Source: an uncultured Allofournierella sp.
GTDB lineage: Bacteria > Bacillota > Clostridia > Oscillospirales > Ruminococcaceae
Direction: 5' to 3'
Length of the DNA: 64,000 nucleotides
Assembly: GCA_944382705.1 (NCBI GenBank)
Contig: CALWNE010000016.1
Coordinates: 1-64,000 of the forward strand
Shown: in pieces, positions 32,364 through 41,827 of the stretch
Layout of the letters: the number at the start of each line of letters is the position of its first letter
How positions within the stretch are numbered: position 1 is the first letter of the stretch
Translations under genes and position numbers: made by a program
Notes under the pieces: model-generated
Databases searched by the model: none
The model's input: only the letters and a program-made list of their open reading frames with translations
What the model was told of the DNA's origin: nothing

Positions 32364-33299
32364 CTAAAAAATGCATACCCCTGTTATTTGATAGGCTTTC
32401 AAAAACAGCTCTAAAAACAGGCGTGCAGGCTGAGAAAACTCCTCTCGATTGCGCTGCAACAACACTAAATTTTGCTTAGCGCTAATGTTGTCTAGGGGAA
32501 CTGTAAGCACATCGGAATGGCTTAGCTCCTTCATGTTCCATATATTTCCAATCATATAGGCGCCGGTGTGCTGGAGCATCCGCAAAATAATGTGGTAGTT
32601 GTTTACGGTGATGGTGCGGCGTGGGTTGCCCGCAGCACTTTTTCTGTAGTCGACCATCTCCAGGTTCATATTCGAGAAAAAATCGAAGGGCAGATGCAGA
32701 TTAGGGTATTGCTCAATATCCTTGGACTGAATTGCAGTTTGTCCTGCAAGAGGATGATTTTTGTGGATATGCAGGCATACTGGGCCTTGGGCCAGAACCG
32801 TGGTGCGAACCTCTTTTGCATCTGCAATTTTAGAAAATACAGGCATTTGATGGTCGTTTACTACTACTATGGCAATTTCTGACTCCTGGTTGGATACTTG
32901 TTCCAGTGCGGTTTCCAAATTGGTTTCGTAAAAGCGTATCTCAGCATCGATGGAATCGAGCTGGCGGTAAAAGCGAAGCATCATGTCATCTTCCAGGTAA
33001 AATCCCGCAATGGTAATATGCAAACGGCTAACCAATCGTTGACCGTCCAAACCTTTCAGGCGTTCCAGCATAAGCAGCTTATCTCTAATGGAATGGGCAT
33101 AATAATACATTTGCTTACCCATAGGGGTTGGTTCAACACCACGGGCAGAACGCCGCAACAAAGGTTTACCCATCTCTTTTTCCAGTGCACCAATAATGCG
33201 GCTCAAACTGGGTTGTGAAATATAAAGCTTTTTTGCTGCTGTACTAATGCTGCCGCAATCTACAACCTCAATGAAATACTCTAATTGACGAAACTTCAT
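32364..33299 (-). CDS. LysR-family transcriptional regulator
   Basis: A 311-residue LysR protein: N-terminal MKFRQLEYFIEVVDCGSIST, LYISQPSLSRIIGALEKEMG and the wing PLLRRSARGVEPTPMG, then an effector domain of normal length. It is encoded upstream of and on the same strand as the TasA-like gene and sipW, 128 bp away, so it may regulate biofilm-matrix genes; this rests on position alone. The start at 33299 follows GAGAGGAGTATC. Confidence 0.9.
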   Translation of the reverse strand: MKFRQLEYFIEVVDCGSISTAAKKLYISQPSLSRIIGALEKEMGKPLLRRSARGVEPTPMGKQMYYYAHSIRDKLLMLERLKGLDGQRLVSRLHITIAGFYLEDDMMLRFYRQLDSIDAEIRFYETNLETALEQVSNQESEIAIVVVNDHQMPVFSKIADAKEVRTTVLAQGPVCLHIHKNHPLAGQTAIQSKDIEQYPNLHLPFDFFSNMNLEMVDYRKSAAGNPRRTITVNNYHIILRMLQHTGAYMIGNIWNMKELSHSDVLTVPLDNISAKQNLVLLQRNREEFSQPARLFLELFLKAYQITGVCIF

Positions 33300-33545
33300 T
33301 TGATACTCCTCTCAAAAGCGTTTAAATACGCAACAAATTGCTTTCTATAATACCAAAATGTATTATACCATGCCTTTAGTTTAAAGGCACCATTCTCACG
33401 CTATTTCTCTGCATAAAATTACAGTTGCTTTCAATTTATTGTATCGTTCTTTTGCCTGACAATTTTCTCTCTTTCATGAAAATAATGAATTTTACAAATT
33501 TGCAACGCTTCCCCTTTCCTTGCGAAAAAACGAAAATCGCCGAAT

Positions 33546-33583
33546 AAGAAAGTCACCTGATTTTAACATCAGGTGACTTTCTT
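33546..33583. terminator. Perfect 16-bp hairpin
   Basis: AAGAAAGTCACCTGAT pairs with its full complement around a 6-nt loop, with AT-rich flanks on both sides. It lies between the surface-protein terminator and the LysR gene, so it may block read-through. Confidence 0.7.
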
Positions 33584-33775
33584 TATATTCTATTTTATGG
33601 TTGTAGTTGTCTCGCCCTTGCCCGACAAAGCAAAATTCGTTGATGTTGGTTTTTGATTTACACTCTTCCTCTTGTTTTAATCCTAATGTTGCTATAGAAA
33701 GATAAAGCGATCTTCCGCTGCACTATTTTTCAAATGAGCTGCTTTATAATGATTCCAAAAAGCCCGAAACTGGTT

Positions 33776-33825
33776 AATAAAAAACACTCCCACAAAGCAG
33801 CTATGCTTGTGAGAGTGTTTTTTAT
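33776..33825 (-). terminator. Terminator after the large surface-protein gene
   Basis: AATAAAAAACACTC and GAGTGTTTTTTATT with a CACAAAGC/GCTTGTG extension form a long stem immediately past the stop codon. Confidence 0.9.
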
Positions 33826-33828
33826 TAA

Positions 33829-36800
33829 TTATTTGCGTTTTTTGTTCAGTATAACAAATCCGCCAATTCCAACAAGCAGAACCAGGGCAATTCCTGCAAT
33901 CCACAAAACAGCAATCTCAGTCATGGTATTGCTGTTGTCGATTTGTACGCTGTCAGTTGCAGATTCCGCAACAGATTCAGAAGAAGAATCCATGCTGGAA
34001 TCCGTGCTTTCGGTCAATTCGTTCTGAACAGGGCCGGTATCGCTCTTAACCATCAAGAAATATACAGAGCAGTGTTCCAGCGGAATGGAAACCCATCCAT
34101 CCTCGCCTACCACCACTTCTGTGATGGCCTCGGCTTTTGCACCTTCTGGCTGATAATACAGCTCCATTGTCTGGTTGGCAAATTTCTTGTCTACCTGAAT
34201 CTGCAAGGTTGCCTTACCGGGCAGTTTGCCGCTAAAGGCAGTTTCAAATGCCACATACTCTTCGGCAGCTGCAACCTGCTCAATTTCGCTCTTTACGGCA
34301 TCGCTTACCTGCATGGTAACTCGTGCATCGAAATCAGCAGGAAGTTCCTGCGTCTCGTCGATGTCCTCGCTCTTAAAGGTCCACTCGTAGCTTTCGCCCT
34401 GCAGCTTAAGCTCTTGCTGCTTCATGGTTTTCAGCATTTCAAATACCTTAGCGGTAATTGTGGGACGCTCCTGCATATCAAAGGACAAGGTATTCTCATC
34501 ACTCTGGGCGTGCTGAATAACATCTTCCACATCATAGCGTGTATGATTTTTTTGGCTGTTAGAGTCCTTTCCATTGGAAGGCTTCTTGGTAGCCTGTGGA
34601 GCTGCGCTGGGCTGTGCAGTTGCAGTAGGCACTGCGCTGGGCTGTGCAGTGGGCTTTGCGGTAGGCTTTGCAGTAGGCTTTGCAGTAGGCTTTGCCGTGG
34701 GCTTTGCACTAGGCTCCGCAGTAGGTGTTGCAGTAGGTGCTGCAGTGGGTACCGCAGTGGGTGTTGCAGTAGGTACCGCAGTGGGTGCTGCAGTAGGTGC
34801 CACAGTAGGCTCCGCAGTCGGTGCTGCAGTAGGTACCGCAGTGGGTGCTGCAGTGGGTGCTGCAGTAGGTACCACAGTGGGCTCCGCAGTCGGTGCTGCA
34901 GTAGGTGCCACAGTGGGCTCCGCAGTCGGTGCTGCAGTAGGTGCCGCAGTGGGTGTAGCTGTAGGCTTCACAATCCAGGTAACCTCAGCAGTGATTTCCT
35001 GCTCGACTCCGTTTGCATCCAGATATTTGAAGACAAAAGTTCCATTGTCTTCAAAAGTGTGGGTGGTTTCGGTGCCTTCAACTGGCTTGCAGCCTTCTGG
35101 CAATACCAGCTCAGCCACTACTGGCCCCTCAGTGGTTTTGTCTGCGGGAACATCGTAGGTAATGGTTACATCGGCCTTATACTTTTGGGTGGTATCCTCG
35201 TAAAACTCCAACATTCTGCCAGAAAAATACTTATCAGCCTGGCCCGCATGCAACCAGTGACTTTGAGTAGAGTCAATTTTCACATAGCGTGCCGGGTAGG
35301 AACCACCCAGATTTAAGGTTTGCCACTCGGCAGAGTTGGGCAGGTTTTCGTATGTATAAACCTTGGTCCAGGTTTCACCGTCCAAGCTAGTGTATACATT
35401 ACCGCTCTTCATACGGCCGCTGCTATCATAGGACAGATACTTAATTGTGCTGATAAAGTGTACCTGATCCAGCTGCACAGCAATATACTTTTCGGTATCC
35501 TCCCAGTCCCAAGTGGTATGCCAACGGGTATTGTAATTTCCGTCAATAATGTTTGCTACATTATTGTTTCCGCTGGCCTGGAAGCTGGAATACTTATACA
35601 GCGATACATTCTTAAGGGGAATGTAGGTTGCTGTTTCGGTATCGGGGTTTTGTGTGAAATGATAGGTCTGCACGGGACCTGCTGTATAGGAACCGTAGCT
35701 CTTGTAGCGGAACTGTACATCTACATCACCAGCAAAACGATTGGTGCTGTTCAATCCGCTCTCGTAGTTGTTCCAAGTTACGCCCTCATCCAGGCTGTAT
35801 TCCAGGTTAGCAGTATCGCCGCCAATCAGCAGGTTTTCATTGTCGTTCAGGTAAATATTGGTAGCAACGCTCTTACCAGACTCAATGGGAATGGTGTAAT
35901 TGGTGGAAACACCCATCAGGCCCACCAAAATATCCTGCTCTGCGGTAATGCGATTAATCTGCTCATTGGTCAATTTAATCTGGTGCTGAGTGGTATAATC
36001 TTTGCCATCTTCAAAGATTTCCCAGTTGTTTCCGCCATCCAGAGATACACGCACCTGAATTATAGATTCGGCATACTTTTCATTTACCAGAATGGTGCCC
36101 GCATGGTCGCCATCAAAGGAGAAGGTTGCAAATGCGCCATCATTCTTTTGCAGCAAGGAGTTGGCAATGCTCTTGCAGGCACTGTTCTGAAGGCTTTCAG
36201 CCGCAGTGGCCTTGCTGGCCAGAGTCAAGGATTCTTCCTTTTTGATATCCAATTGGATTTTTGTCACATCATCTTGAATGCAATTGCGAATCAGGCTCAG
36301 CAAATCCACCATGGGTGCCGGGAAATAACGATATTCTACCGAAACTCGATCTGCCAGTTCCAGCCACTGGGCATCCGTAGTGGTGGAATCCTCCTTGTAA
36401 GAAAGGTACAGGCCGTACAAAGAGTCCAGGTTTTTGCTGTAACACTGCAAGGATTTTTCCAGTGCCTGCTCGTGTTCATCGCTACCCTTTGCATAACTGT
36501 TTGCAATCAGGTAATAGAACATGGAGTTCAGGTAGTTGCTGTAATCATTCAAGGCATCCTGTGCCAGCAGCATATAGGTTGTATTGTTGCTTGAATAGGT
36601 GTTGTTATACGACTTTACACCCCATTCAAAGATGGTTCTGTAAGCAGTCTCAGAATTCCAGTACCAGCTGGTGAAAGAGCTTTGCCAGCCGCCCGCATTA
36701 TCGGAAATAGACCAAATGCCCTTTCCATTGCTGTCCTTAGAGTACAGCAGATAAGCCTCGTGACCAGGCTGGTAAGTACCAAACGCTGCAATACCCTGAA

Positions 36801-38490
36801 CCTCGTTTACATTCAGGCCTAGGCCTGCCAAGCCCCAGCAGATGGCACCGGCATCGATCATCATCCACAAACGCAGCCGGTTAGGGGTACCATAGGGAAT
36901 GCCATAGCTCAAGAAGTCGTACTTTGCATCCCATTCCGCCTGGTTTTCTGCTGCAAAATACTTGGGTACATTGTACCCGATGTTCACATATCGGGTATAG
37001 CCATAGCCGTTGTAACGGCGCCAGTCATTCAGGCTGGTTTCGGGAGGATATTTTTTGTCGATGTAAGCACGCAGCCACAAAATTTCATCATCGTTCATGC
37101 GGGCATCCATAACCGCACGAACCAATTCCATCTCGTAGTTTTCGAACTCACTCTTGCGTACAAAGCGGTTGTCATCGTACAACTGCTTAAAGAGCTCGTA
37201 CTTAACCACGGGGTCGGAGTTGGGGGTAGCTGCATTTTCGGTGCTGCTGAACTTTACCAAAAAGGTCTTGAAGTTTTTGGAGTATGCAGCTGCTGTTGCC
37301 AGCAGCATCTTTTTATAGGTCAGGTTGCTCATGTCATCCTGATGGGCATGATACAGCCGGCCCAATGCAACAATGGCATTGTAGCCTGTACCACAGTAAT
37401 AGCCACCTGCTTCAATGAACAGCTGCAGGGCATTTTCATCGGTTTTCAGCCAATCGATTGCATCCGCCACACCATCAATGTACTTTGCCGCAACCTGGAT
37501 GTTATCGTAACCAATTCGGTTTACAAACTCCCGTTCCAGCACCAATTTCTTGTGGTTCGCATAGGCTTCGTCAATGCCGTACTGAGCAATCTCCTTGTCG
37601 TACTCCTCCAGGGTTTTTACGCCGGTGTAACCTTCGGTAGCGGGGTCGTATTCCGCCGTCATCAAACGGAGGTCGCCATATACCGCATGGTCATTGCCGT
37701 TGCCGCCGTTTTCATCAGCTACCAGTCTGATATAGGTATACTGGGAAACATCCTGGCGGATGTGTACTGCCTCATCGGCAGAGGTGAGAACACCGGTTTG
37801 CTGAAGTACAGTCCAATCCGATTTATCGTTGGAGCCATAGACGATGATTTTAATCGAGCCATTGCCGTTGCGGCCGGCATCAACGCCCACATACGCATCC
37901 AAGATGGGATACTGTGCACTATACTGGGAAATATCATAAATCAGATTGGAGGGCGCATGGGCACCTACGCCCTTTAAAAACTTTTGCGCCTTACCGTTTA
38001 CCAGCAGAGAAATAACACCGCCGCCGGGGTTGGTATCCTTTTTAATTCCCGTTAAATCAATTTTGTTGGGTCCGCTCCATGCAGTAGATTCCGGATCGCA
38101 ATCAATGCTGGACAAGAACACATAGGGCGCAGCCTGTGCCTCTGCGGACAACAGAGAGACGCCGTCCACATAAACACTGGACTGCACCATGGACATATCG
38201 TCCGTTTCTTGCTGGGAATCCGTTCCCTTGCCTGCGTTTTGGAAATCCTGCTGCATCTGCTCAATGGTTACACCACTAAGCTCCTCCAGCTTTTGGATTT
38301 CTTCGCTCTTATCAGATGATTGCTCCAGCAACAGGGTGGATTCTTCTGCAGACTGATCCATCTCTATCTGAGTCTGGTCATTCAAAAGGTCCAAACCTCT
38401 TGCAATTACGCTAAACGGGTTTGCCAAAATTGCAGCCGCCGCCACACCAGCAACCATCTGTTTCCATCGATGATTTTGTTCTTTTGACAT
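33829..38490 (-). CDS. Large multidomain surface protein (NPCBM, possible Cys-His domain, F5/8 C domain, PT-repeat stalk, C-terminal anchor)
   Basis: A 1,553-residue exported protein. A basic N-terminus plus AGVAAAAILANPF forms a signal peptide. At about residues 120-270 an NPCBM-like carbohydrate-binding module begins APYVFLSSIDCD and contains KGVGAHAPS and YVGVDAGRNG. A long all-helical-looking middle (about 290-780) includes GAICWGLAGLGL near residue 548 and YQPGHEAYLLY near 578, a Cys/His pair reminiscent of transglutaminase- or papain-like folds. An F5/8 C (discoidin) domain lies at about 960-1098. After a beta domain comes a stalk of about 33 P-T-x-x repeats (about 1172-1306), a folded C-terminal domain and a hydrophobic anchor ending ILNKKRK without LPXTG. 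It probably binds host or dietary glycans at the cell surface. The catalytic activity, if any, is unknown. The ATG at 38490 follows AAAGGAAAC. Confidence 0.8.
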   Translation of the reverse strand: MSKEQNHRWKQMVAGVAAAAILANPFSVIARGLDLLNDQTQIEMDQSAEESTLLLEQSSDKSEEIQKLEELSGVTIEQMQQDFQNAGKGTDSQQETDDMSMVQSSVYVDGVSLLSAEAQAAPYVFLSSIDCDPESTAWSGPNKIDLTGIKKDTNPGGGVISLLVNGKAQKFLKGVGAHAPSNLIYDISQYSAQYPILDAYVGVDAGRNGNGSIKIIVYGSNDKSDWTVLQQTGVLTSADEAVHIRQDVSQYTYIRLVADENGGNGNDHAVYGDLRLMTAEYDPATEGYTGVKTLEEYDKEIAQYGIDEAYANHKKLVLEREFVNRIGYDNIQVAAKYIDGVADAIDWLKTDENALQLFIEAGGYYCGTGYNAIVALGRLYHAHQDDMSNLTYKKMLLATAAAYSKNFKTFLVKFSSTENAATPNSDPVVKYELFKQLYDDNRFVRKSEFENYEMELVRAVMDARMNDDEILWLRAYIDKKYPPETSLNDWRRYNGYGYTRYVNIGYNVPKYFAAENQAEWDAKYDFLSYGIPYGTPNRLRLWMMIDAGAICWGLAGLGLNVNEVQGIAAFGTYQPGHEAYLLYSKDSNGKGIWSISDNAGGWQSSFTSWYWNSETAYRTIFEWGVKSYNNTYSSNNTTYMLLAQDALNDYSNYLNSMFYYLIANSYAKGSDEHEQALEKSLQCYSKNLDSLYGLYLSYKEDSTTTDAQWLELADRVSVEYRYFPAPMVDLLSLIRNCIQDDVTKIQLDIKKEESLTLASKATAAESLQNSACKSIANSLLQKNDGAFATFSFDGDHAGTILVNEKYAESIIQVRVSLDGGNNWEIFEDGKDYTTQHQIKLTNEQINRITAEQDILVGLMGVSTNYTIPIESGKSVATNIYLNDNENLLIGGDTANLEYSLDEGVTWNNYESGLNSTNRFAGDVDVQFRYKSYGSYTAGPVQTYHFTQNPDTETATYIPLKNVSLYKYSSFQASGNNNVANIIDGNYNTRWHTTWDWEDTEKYIAVQLDQVHFISTIKYLSYDSSGRMKSGNVYTSLDGETWTKVYTYENLPNSAEWQTLNLGGSYPARYVKIDSTQSHWLHAGQADKYFSGRMLEFYEDTTQKYKADVTITYDVPADKTTEGPVVAELVLPEGCKPVEGTETTHTFEDNGTFVFKYLDANGVEQEITAEVTWIVKPTATPTAAPTAAPTAEPTVAPTAAPTAEPTVVPTAAPTAAPTAVPTAAPTAEPTVAPTAAPTAVPTATPTAVPTAAPTATPTAEPSAKPTAKPTAKPTAKPTAKPTAQPSAVPTATAQPSAAPQATKKPSNGKDSNSQKNHTRYDVEDVIQHAQSDENTLSFDMQERPTITAKVFEMLKTMKQQELKLQGESYEWTFKSEDIDETQELPADFDARVTMQVSDAVKSEIEQVAAAEEYVAFETAFSGKLPGKATLQIQVDKKFANQTMELYYQPEGAKAEAITEVVVGEDGWVSIPLEHCSVYFLMVKSDTGPVQNELTESTDSSMDSSSESVAESATDSVQIDNSNTMTEIAVLWIAGIALVLLVGIGGFVILNKKRK
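34573..34975 (-). repeat. 12-bp coding minisatellite (Pro-Thr repeat stalk)
   Basis: About 33 units of 12 bp encode P-T-x-x tetrapeptides (PTAA, PTAE, PTVA, then PTAK) in the surface protein. Larger blocks such as PTAAPTAEPTVAP recur nearly intact, so units have been duplicated in groups. Such arrays form rigid wall-spanning stalks and change length readily. Confidence 0.85.
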
Positions 38491-38691
38491 ATCGCTGTTG
38501 TTTCCTTTCCTTGTGCCGTAAACTACACACATTTTACACAACTTTAAGTTTTATTAATCATATACGATTGCACTCCATCTTGCAAGCGATAATAATACCT
38601 TTTTCACTATTCATAAAACAGTCATACCTTTAAAAACTCTCCTTGTAAAAAACTTACAAGAACCTTCCTTATTATTTCTATAAAACCAAAT

Positions 38692-38743
38692 AAAAACCCG
38701 GCACACTTGCCCCGCTCCCAAGGTAAGGAGCCAGTGTGCCGGG
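38692..38743 (-). terminator. Terminator after the 101-residue protein gene
   Basis: CCCGGCACACT and AGTGTGCCGGG arms with an internal CGCTCC/GGAGC stem, followed by GTTTTTA on the minus strand. Confidence 0.85.
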
Positions 38744-38781
38744 CCTATTTTAGTGGTATTTGAGAGTTTGCCTGTGGTTAA

Positions 38782-39087
38782 TTAGCGCTGGATGTTGTCG
38801 GAGCAGCAGGGGTAGTACAGATTGTTGCAAACAAACTCCAGCTTTTCCTTCAGAATATTTTCCAGGCCGCCGATTACATTCACCATGTTGGCCACGGATT
38901 CGTTCACTTCCATGAGCTGACAAAAGTCAATGCATTCCATGGCGATGGCACGCTGCAATTTTTCACCCTCAGCGTTCAGGATGTGGCTCATGGCAGTTTC
39001 TTCCAGAGCGATGCTTTCCAGCAGGTCGATGACAGCCTGCTGAAAGGAAACCGGATGTGCGTTTACAGAAATACTGGGCATAGACAT
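38782..39087 (-). CDS. Small conserved protein with LLESIALEE-SHILNAEGEK motif (unknown function)
   Basis: A 101-residue cytoplasmic-type protein. The central AVIDLLESIALEETAMSHI-LNAEGEKLQ segment resembles, from memory, a short family widespread in spore-forming Firmicutes, sometimes linked to spore surface layers; I cannot verify this here. A predicted helical hairpin is followed by a Cys-containing tail (FVCNNLYYPCCSDN). The start at 39087 follows a GGAGG site. It has its own terminator and lies between a surface-protein gene and the liv operon. No function is assigned. Confidence 0.7.
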   Translation of the reverse strand: MSMPSISVNAHPVSFQQAVIDLLESIALEETAMSHILNAEGEKLQRAIAMECIDFCQLMEVNESVANMVNVIGGLENILKEKLEFVCNNLYYPCCSDNIQR

Positions 39088-39196
39088 AATACATTACCTC
39101 CCGTTGTTGTTTGAGATACCTCCATGTTTTTTGGCGGTACCCCATTCTATGTTTTGTTCTGCAAAGTGTTCCATCCTTTTTTAACTGCCCGCAAAT

Positions 39197-39239
39197 AAAA
39201 GCTCGCCTCCTGTCCGCACTGGACAGGAGGCGAGCTTTT
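39197..39239 (-). terminator. Terminator of the liv operon
   Basis: AAAAGCTCGCCTCCTGTCC pairs perfectly with its complement around a 5-nt loop, ending in TTTT on the minus strand just after livF. Confidence 0.95.
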
Positions 39240-39241
39240 GT

Positions 39242-39958
39242 TTAGCAGCCCAAATAGGCCTTACGCACCTCAATGTTGTTGGCCAGCTCATCTGCCGGAC
39301 CTTCCATTTTTACAGTGCCGGTTTCCAGCACATAGGCCCGGTTGGCAATTTCCAGTGCCATTTTGGCGTTTTGCTCCACCAGCAGCACTGTCATGCCAGC
39401 CTTATTTACATCCTGAATGATTTTAAAAATCTCTTTCACCAACAAGGGCGAAAGACCCATCGAGGGTTCATCCAGAAGCAGCATCTTGGGCTTGCACATC
39501 AAGGCCCGGCCAATGGCCAGCATCTGCTGCTCACCGCCAGAGAGGGTGCCTGCCTGCTGCTTACGGCGCTCTTTCAGCCGGGGCAGGCGTTCAAAAATTT
39601 CCTCCATGTCATCGGCAATGGCTGTGGCGCCATCTTTGCGGGTATAGGCTCCCATCAGCAGATTTTCCTGCACCGAAAGTTGGCTGAATACTCGACGGCC
39701 TTCCGGCACCTGCGCCAGACCCAACTGGATGATTTTGTGAGCTTCCATCTGGCTGATGCGATTGCCCATAAAATCGATAGTTCCGCTTTTGGGCTTCAGC
39801 AGGCCGGAAATTGCGTGCATGGTGGTGGTTTTGCCTGCACCATTGGCGCCAATCAAGGTAACGATTTCCCCTTCATTTACATGAAAGGATACATCCTTAA
39901 TGGCATGGATAGAGCCGTAACAAACATTTAAATCGGTTACCCGAAGCATTTCCCCCAT
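39242..39958 (-). CDS. livF: ABC transporter ATP-binding protein LivF
   Basis: A 238-residue ATPase of the branched-chain (hydrophobic) amino-acid uptake family. Walker A is GANGAGKTTT, the signature is LSGGEQQML, Walker B is MLLLDEPSMGL, and VPEGRRVFSQLSV is typical of LivF. The ATG at 39958 is chosen because GGGAGG precedes it; the frame begins two codons earlier with TTG. It overlaps the livG end closely and is the last gene of a livKHMGF operon. Confidence 0.93.
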   Translation of the reverse strand: MGEMLRVTDLNVCYGSIHAIKDVSFHVNEGEIVTLIGANGAGKTTTMHAISGLLKPKSGTIDFMGNRISQMEAHKIIQLGLAQVPEGRRVFSQLSVQENLLMGAYTRKDGATAIADDMEEIFERLPRLKERRKQQAGTLSGGEQQMLAIGRALMCKPKMLLLDEPSMGLSPLLVKEIFKIIQDVNKAGMTVLLVEQNAKMALEIANRAYVLETGTVKMEGPADELANNIEVRKAYLGC

Positions 39959-39960
39959 GG

Positions 39961-40722
39961 TCAATCTCCTCCCAGATAGGCTGCAATTACCTTTGGATTG
40001 TTGCGGATGGCCTCACCGTTGCCCTGGGCAATCATGCGGCCATATTCCAAAACAAAGATGTGTTCACAAATGCCCATTACAAAGTTCATGTCATGCTCAA
40101 TCAGCAGGATTGCCACCCCAAATTTTTGCTGTACAAATTTGATGGTGTTCATAAGCTCCTCGCTCTCGCTGGGGTTCATACCAGCAGCAGGTTCATCCAA
40201 AAGCAGCAGCTTGGGGTTTGTGGCCAGGGCACGGGCAATCTCCAGCTTACGCTGCTTACCATAGGGCAAGCTGGAAGCCGGCAGGTCTGCCTCCGCTTCC
40301 AGGTCAAAAATTTTCAGCAGCTTGCGGGCCTGGTAGTCCATTTCCGCTTCTTTTTCCCGAAAACCAGGCAGCCGGAAAACGCCCGTCCACATGGGATAGC
40401 GGATCTGGTTGTGCAGGCCCACTTTTACATTTTCCAGCACAGTAAGCTGATGAAACAGCCGGATGTTCTGAAAGGTACGGGCAATGCCTGCCTGGTTGAT
40501 AGCGGCAGGTGTTTTGCCGGTAATGCTTTTGCCATCCAGAATAATATCCCCCTCGGTGGGGCGGTACACACCTGTGAGCAGGTTAAACACAGTGGTCTTG
40601 CCTGCGCCGTTGGGGCCAATCAGGGCGTACAGCTTGCCCTGCTCCAGTTTCATATCCAGCTGGGCTACCGCCTGCAAACCGCCAAAGGCGATGCCCACAT
40701 TCATAACTTCAAGCAATGCCAT
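39961..40722 (-). CDS. livG: ABC transporter ATP-binding protein LivG
   Basis: A 253-residue ATPase, partner of LivF. Walker A is GPNGAGKTTVFN, the LivG-specific GIARTFQNIRLF and LTVLENVKVG are present, Walker B is LLLLDEPAAGMNPSE, and the C-terminus has the conserved GEAIRNNPKVIAAYLG. The start is 3 bp after the livM stop. Confidence 0.94.
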   Translation of the reverse strand: MALLEVMNVGIAFGGLQAVAQLDMKLEQGKLYALIGPNGAGKTTVFNLLTGVYRPTEGDIILDGKSITGKTPAAINQAGIARTFQNIRLFHQLTVLENVKVGLHNQIRYPMWTGVFRLPGFREKEAEMDYQARKLLKIFDLEAEADLPASSLPYGKQRKLEIARALATNPKLLLLDEPAAGMNPSESEELMNTIKFVQQKFGVAILLIEHDMNFVMGICEHIFVLEYGRMIAQGNGEAIRNNPKVIAAYLGGD

Positions 40723-40725
40723 CCC

Positions 40726-41817
40726 TTAGGCCTCCCTTTGTTTTGTAGATCGTTTGCAAAGTGCATGAAACAGCGGCACACGGGCCAGCACCTGCACAAC
40801 ATGGCTGCGCCACTGCTGCACCTGAGGGCTTTGGTTAAAAATCATAGCCCCAATCAGTACCACTGCATACACCAGCATACGGTAGTCCTGCAAGCCACGG
40901 AGCATTTCCGGCAGTACATACAGCACCGTTGCAGCAATCATGGAGCCACGGATGTTGCCAATACCGCCCAGTACCACAAACACCAAAATCAAGATGGAGG
41001 TGTTGTAGTCAAATTTTTTGGTAGCCAAAGTAGAGTAGTTTAAGGCGTACAGCACACCTGCCATGCCTGCAAACCCGGCAGACAGGATAAAGGCCATCAA
41101 TTTATATTTGGTTACATTGATGCCGGTGGCTTCTGCTGCAATGCGGTTGTCCCGAATGGCCATAATGGCACGGCCTGCACGGGAATGAATAAGGTTCAGC
41201 ACCACAAACAGAGTAATCAGTACCAGCACTGTACCCGCCGTAAAGGTGGAGGCCTTTTTCATGCCGCTGATGCCGATGGCACCGTTGATGATAATCTGGC
41301 CGCCTTCCTGCAAACCAAGAGAAGCGCTATCCTGCAAGGAAAAATGCAGACCCCGGGCATCCCAACCCAGATACACTGCGTTCAGCAGGTTTTTAATGAT
41401 TTCGCCAAAAGCCAGGGTTACAATGGCCAGGTAGTCGCCCCGCAGACGCAGTACCGGAATACCAATCAAAAAGCCGCACACCGCTGCGGTTGCGCCGCCC
41501 ACCAGCATAGCCAGAACCAATGCCAGAACGCCAGGCATGGCAGGGCCCGCCAGCACCCAAAACACCGCACCGGCAAAAGCGCCCACGCCCATAAATCCGG
41601 CCTGGCCCAGGCTCAACTCGCCCAGAATACCCACCGTGAGGTTAAGGGAAACTGCCAGCACCACATAGGCACAGATGGGCACCAGCATACCTTGCAGGGA
41701 GTTGTTCAAAAAGCCACCCGCCAGCAGGGCCTGTACTACCAGATAAAACAATACTACCATGCCATAGGTAATCAGGTTGCTTCTGGTGGATTTTTTCAAG
41801 GTCTTTAAACGATTCAT
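40726..41817 (-). CDS. livM: ABC transporter permease LivM
   Basis: A 363-residue membrane permease with about nine helices. Signatures include GYLAIVTLAFGEI and SRAGRAIMAIRDNRIAAEATGIN. Permease LivM pairs with LivH to form the translocation path for hydrophobic amino acids. The ATG at 41817 follows AAGGTGG and lies 10 bp after livH; the longer frame has no ribosome site and would overlap livH. Confidence 0.93.
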   Translation of the reverse strand: MNRLKTLKKSTRSNLITYGMVVLFYLVVQALLAGGFLNNSLQGMLVPICAYVVLAVSLNLTVGILGELSLGQAGFMGVGAFAGAVFWVLAGPAMPGVLALVLAMLVGGATAAVCGFLIGIPVLRLRGDYLAIVTLAFGEIIKNLLNAVYLGWDARGLHFSLQDSASLGLQEGGQIIINGAIGISGMKKASTFTAGTVLVLITLFVVLNLIHSRAGRAIMAIRDNRIAAEATGINVTKYKLMAFILSAGFAGMAGVLYALNYSTLATKKFDYNTSILILVFVVLGGIGNIRGSMIAATVLYVLPEMLRGLQDYRMLVYAVVLIGAMIFNQSPQVQQWRSHVVQVLARVPLFHALCKRSTKQREA

Positions 41818-41827
41818 AGCAACCACC

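Larger units (their letters stand above)
33300..33828. other. Intergenic region between LysR and surface-protein genes
   Basis: About 530 bp of AT-rich DNA. It contains two terminators (33546-33583 and 33776-33825) and the presumptive LysR promoter region. The short ORFs on either strand lack ribosome sites. Nothing else is recognised. Confidence 0.4.

Noticed and set aside
34574..35158. 194-codon plus-strand frame encoding a Val-Gly-Ala repeat
   Set aside because: It is the complement of the Pro-Thr repeat stalk of the surface protein; repetitive DNA keeps all frames open.
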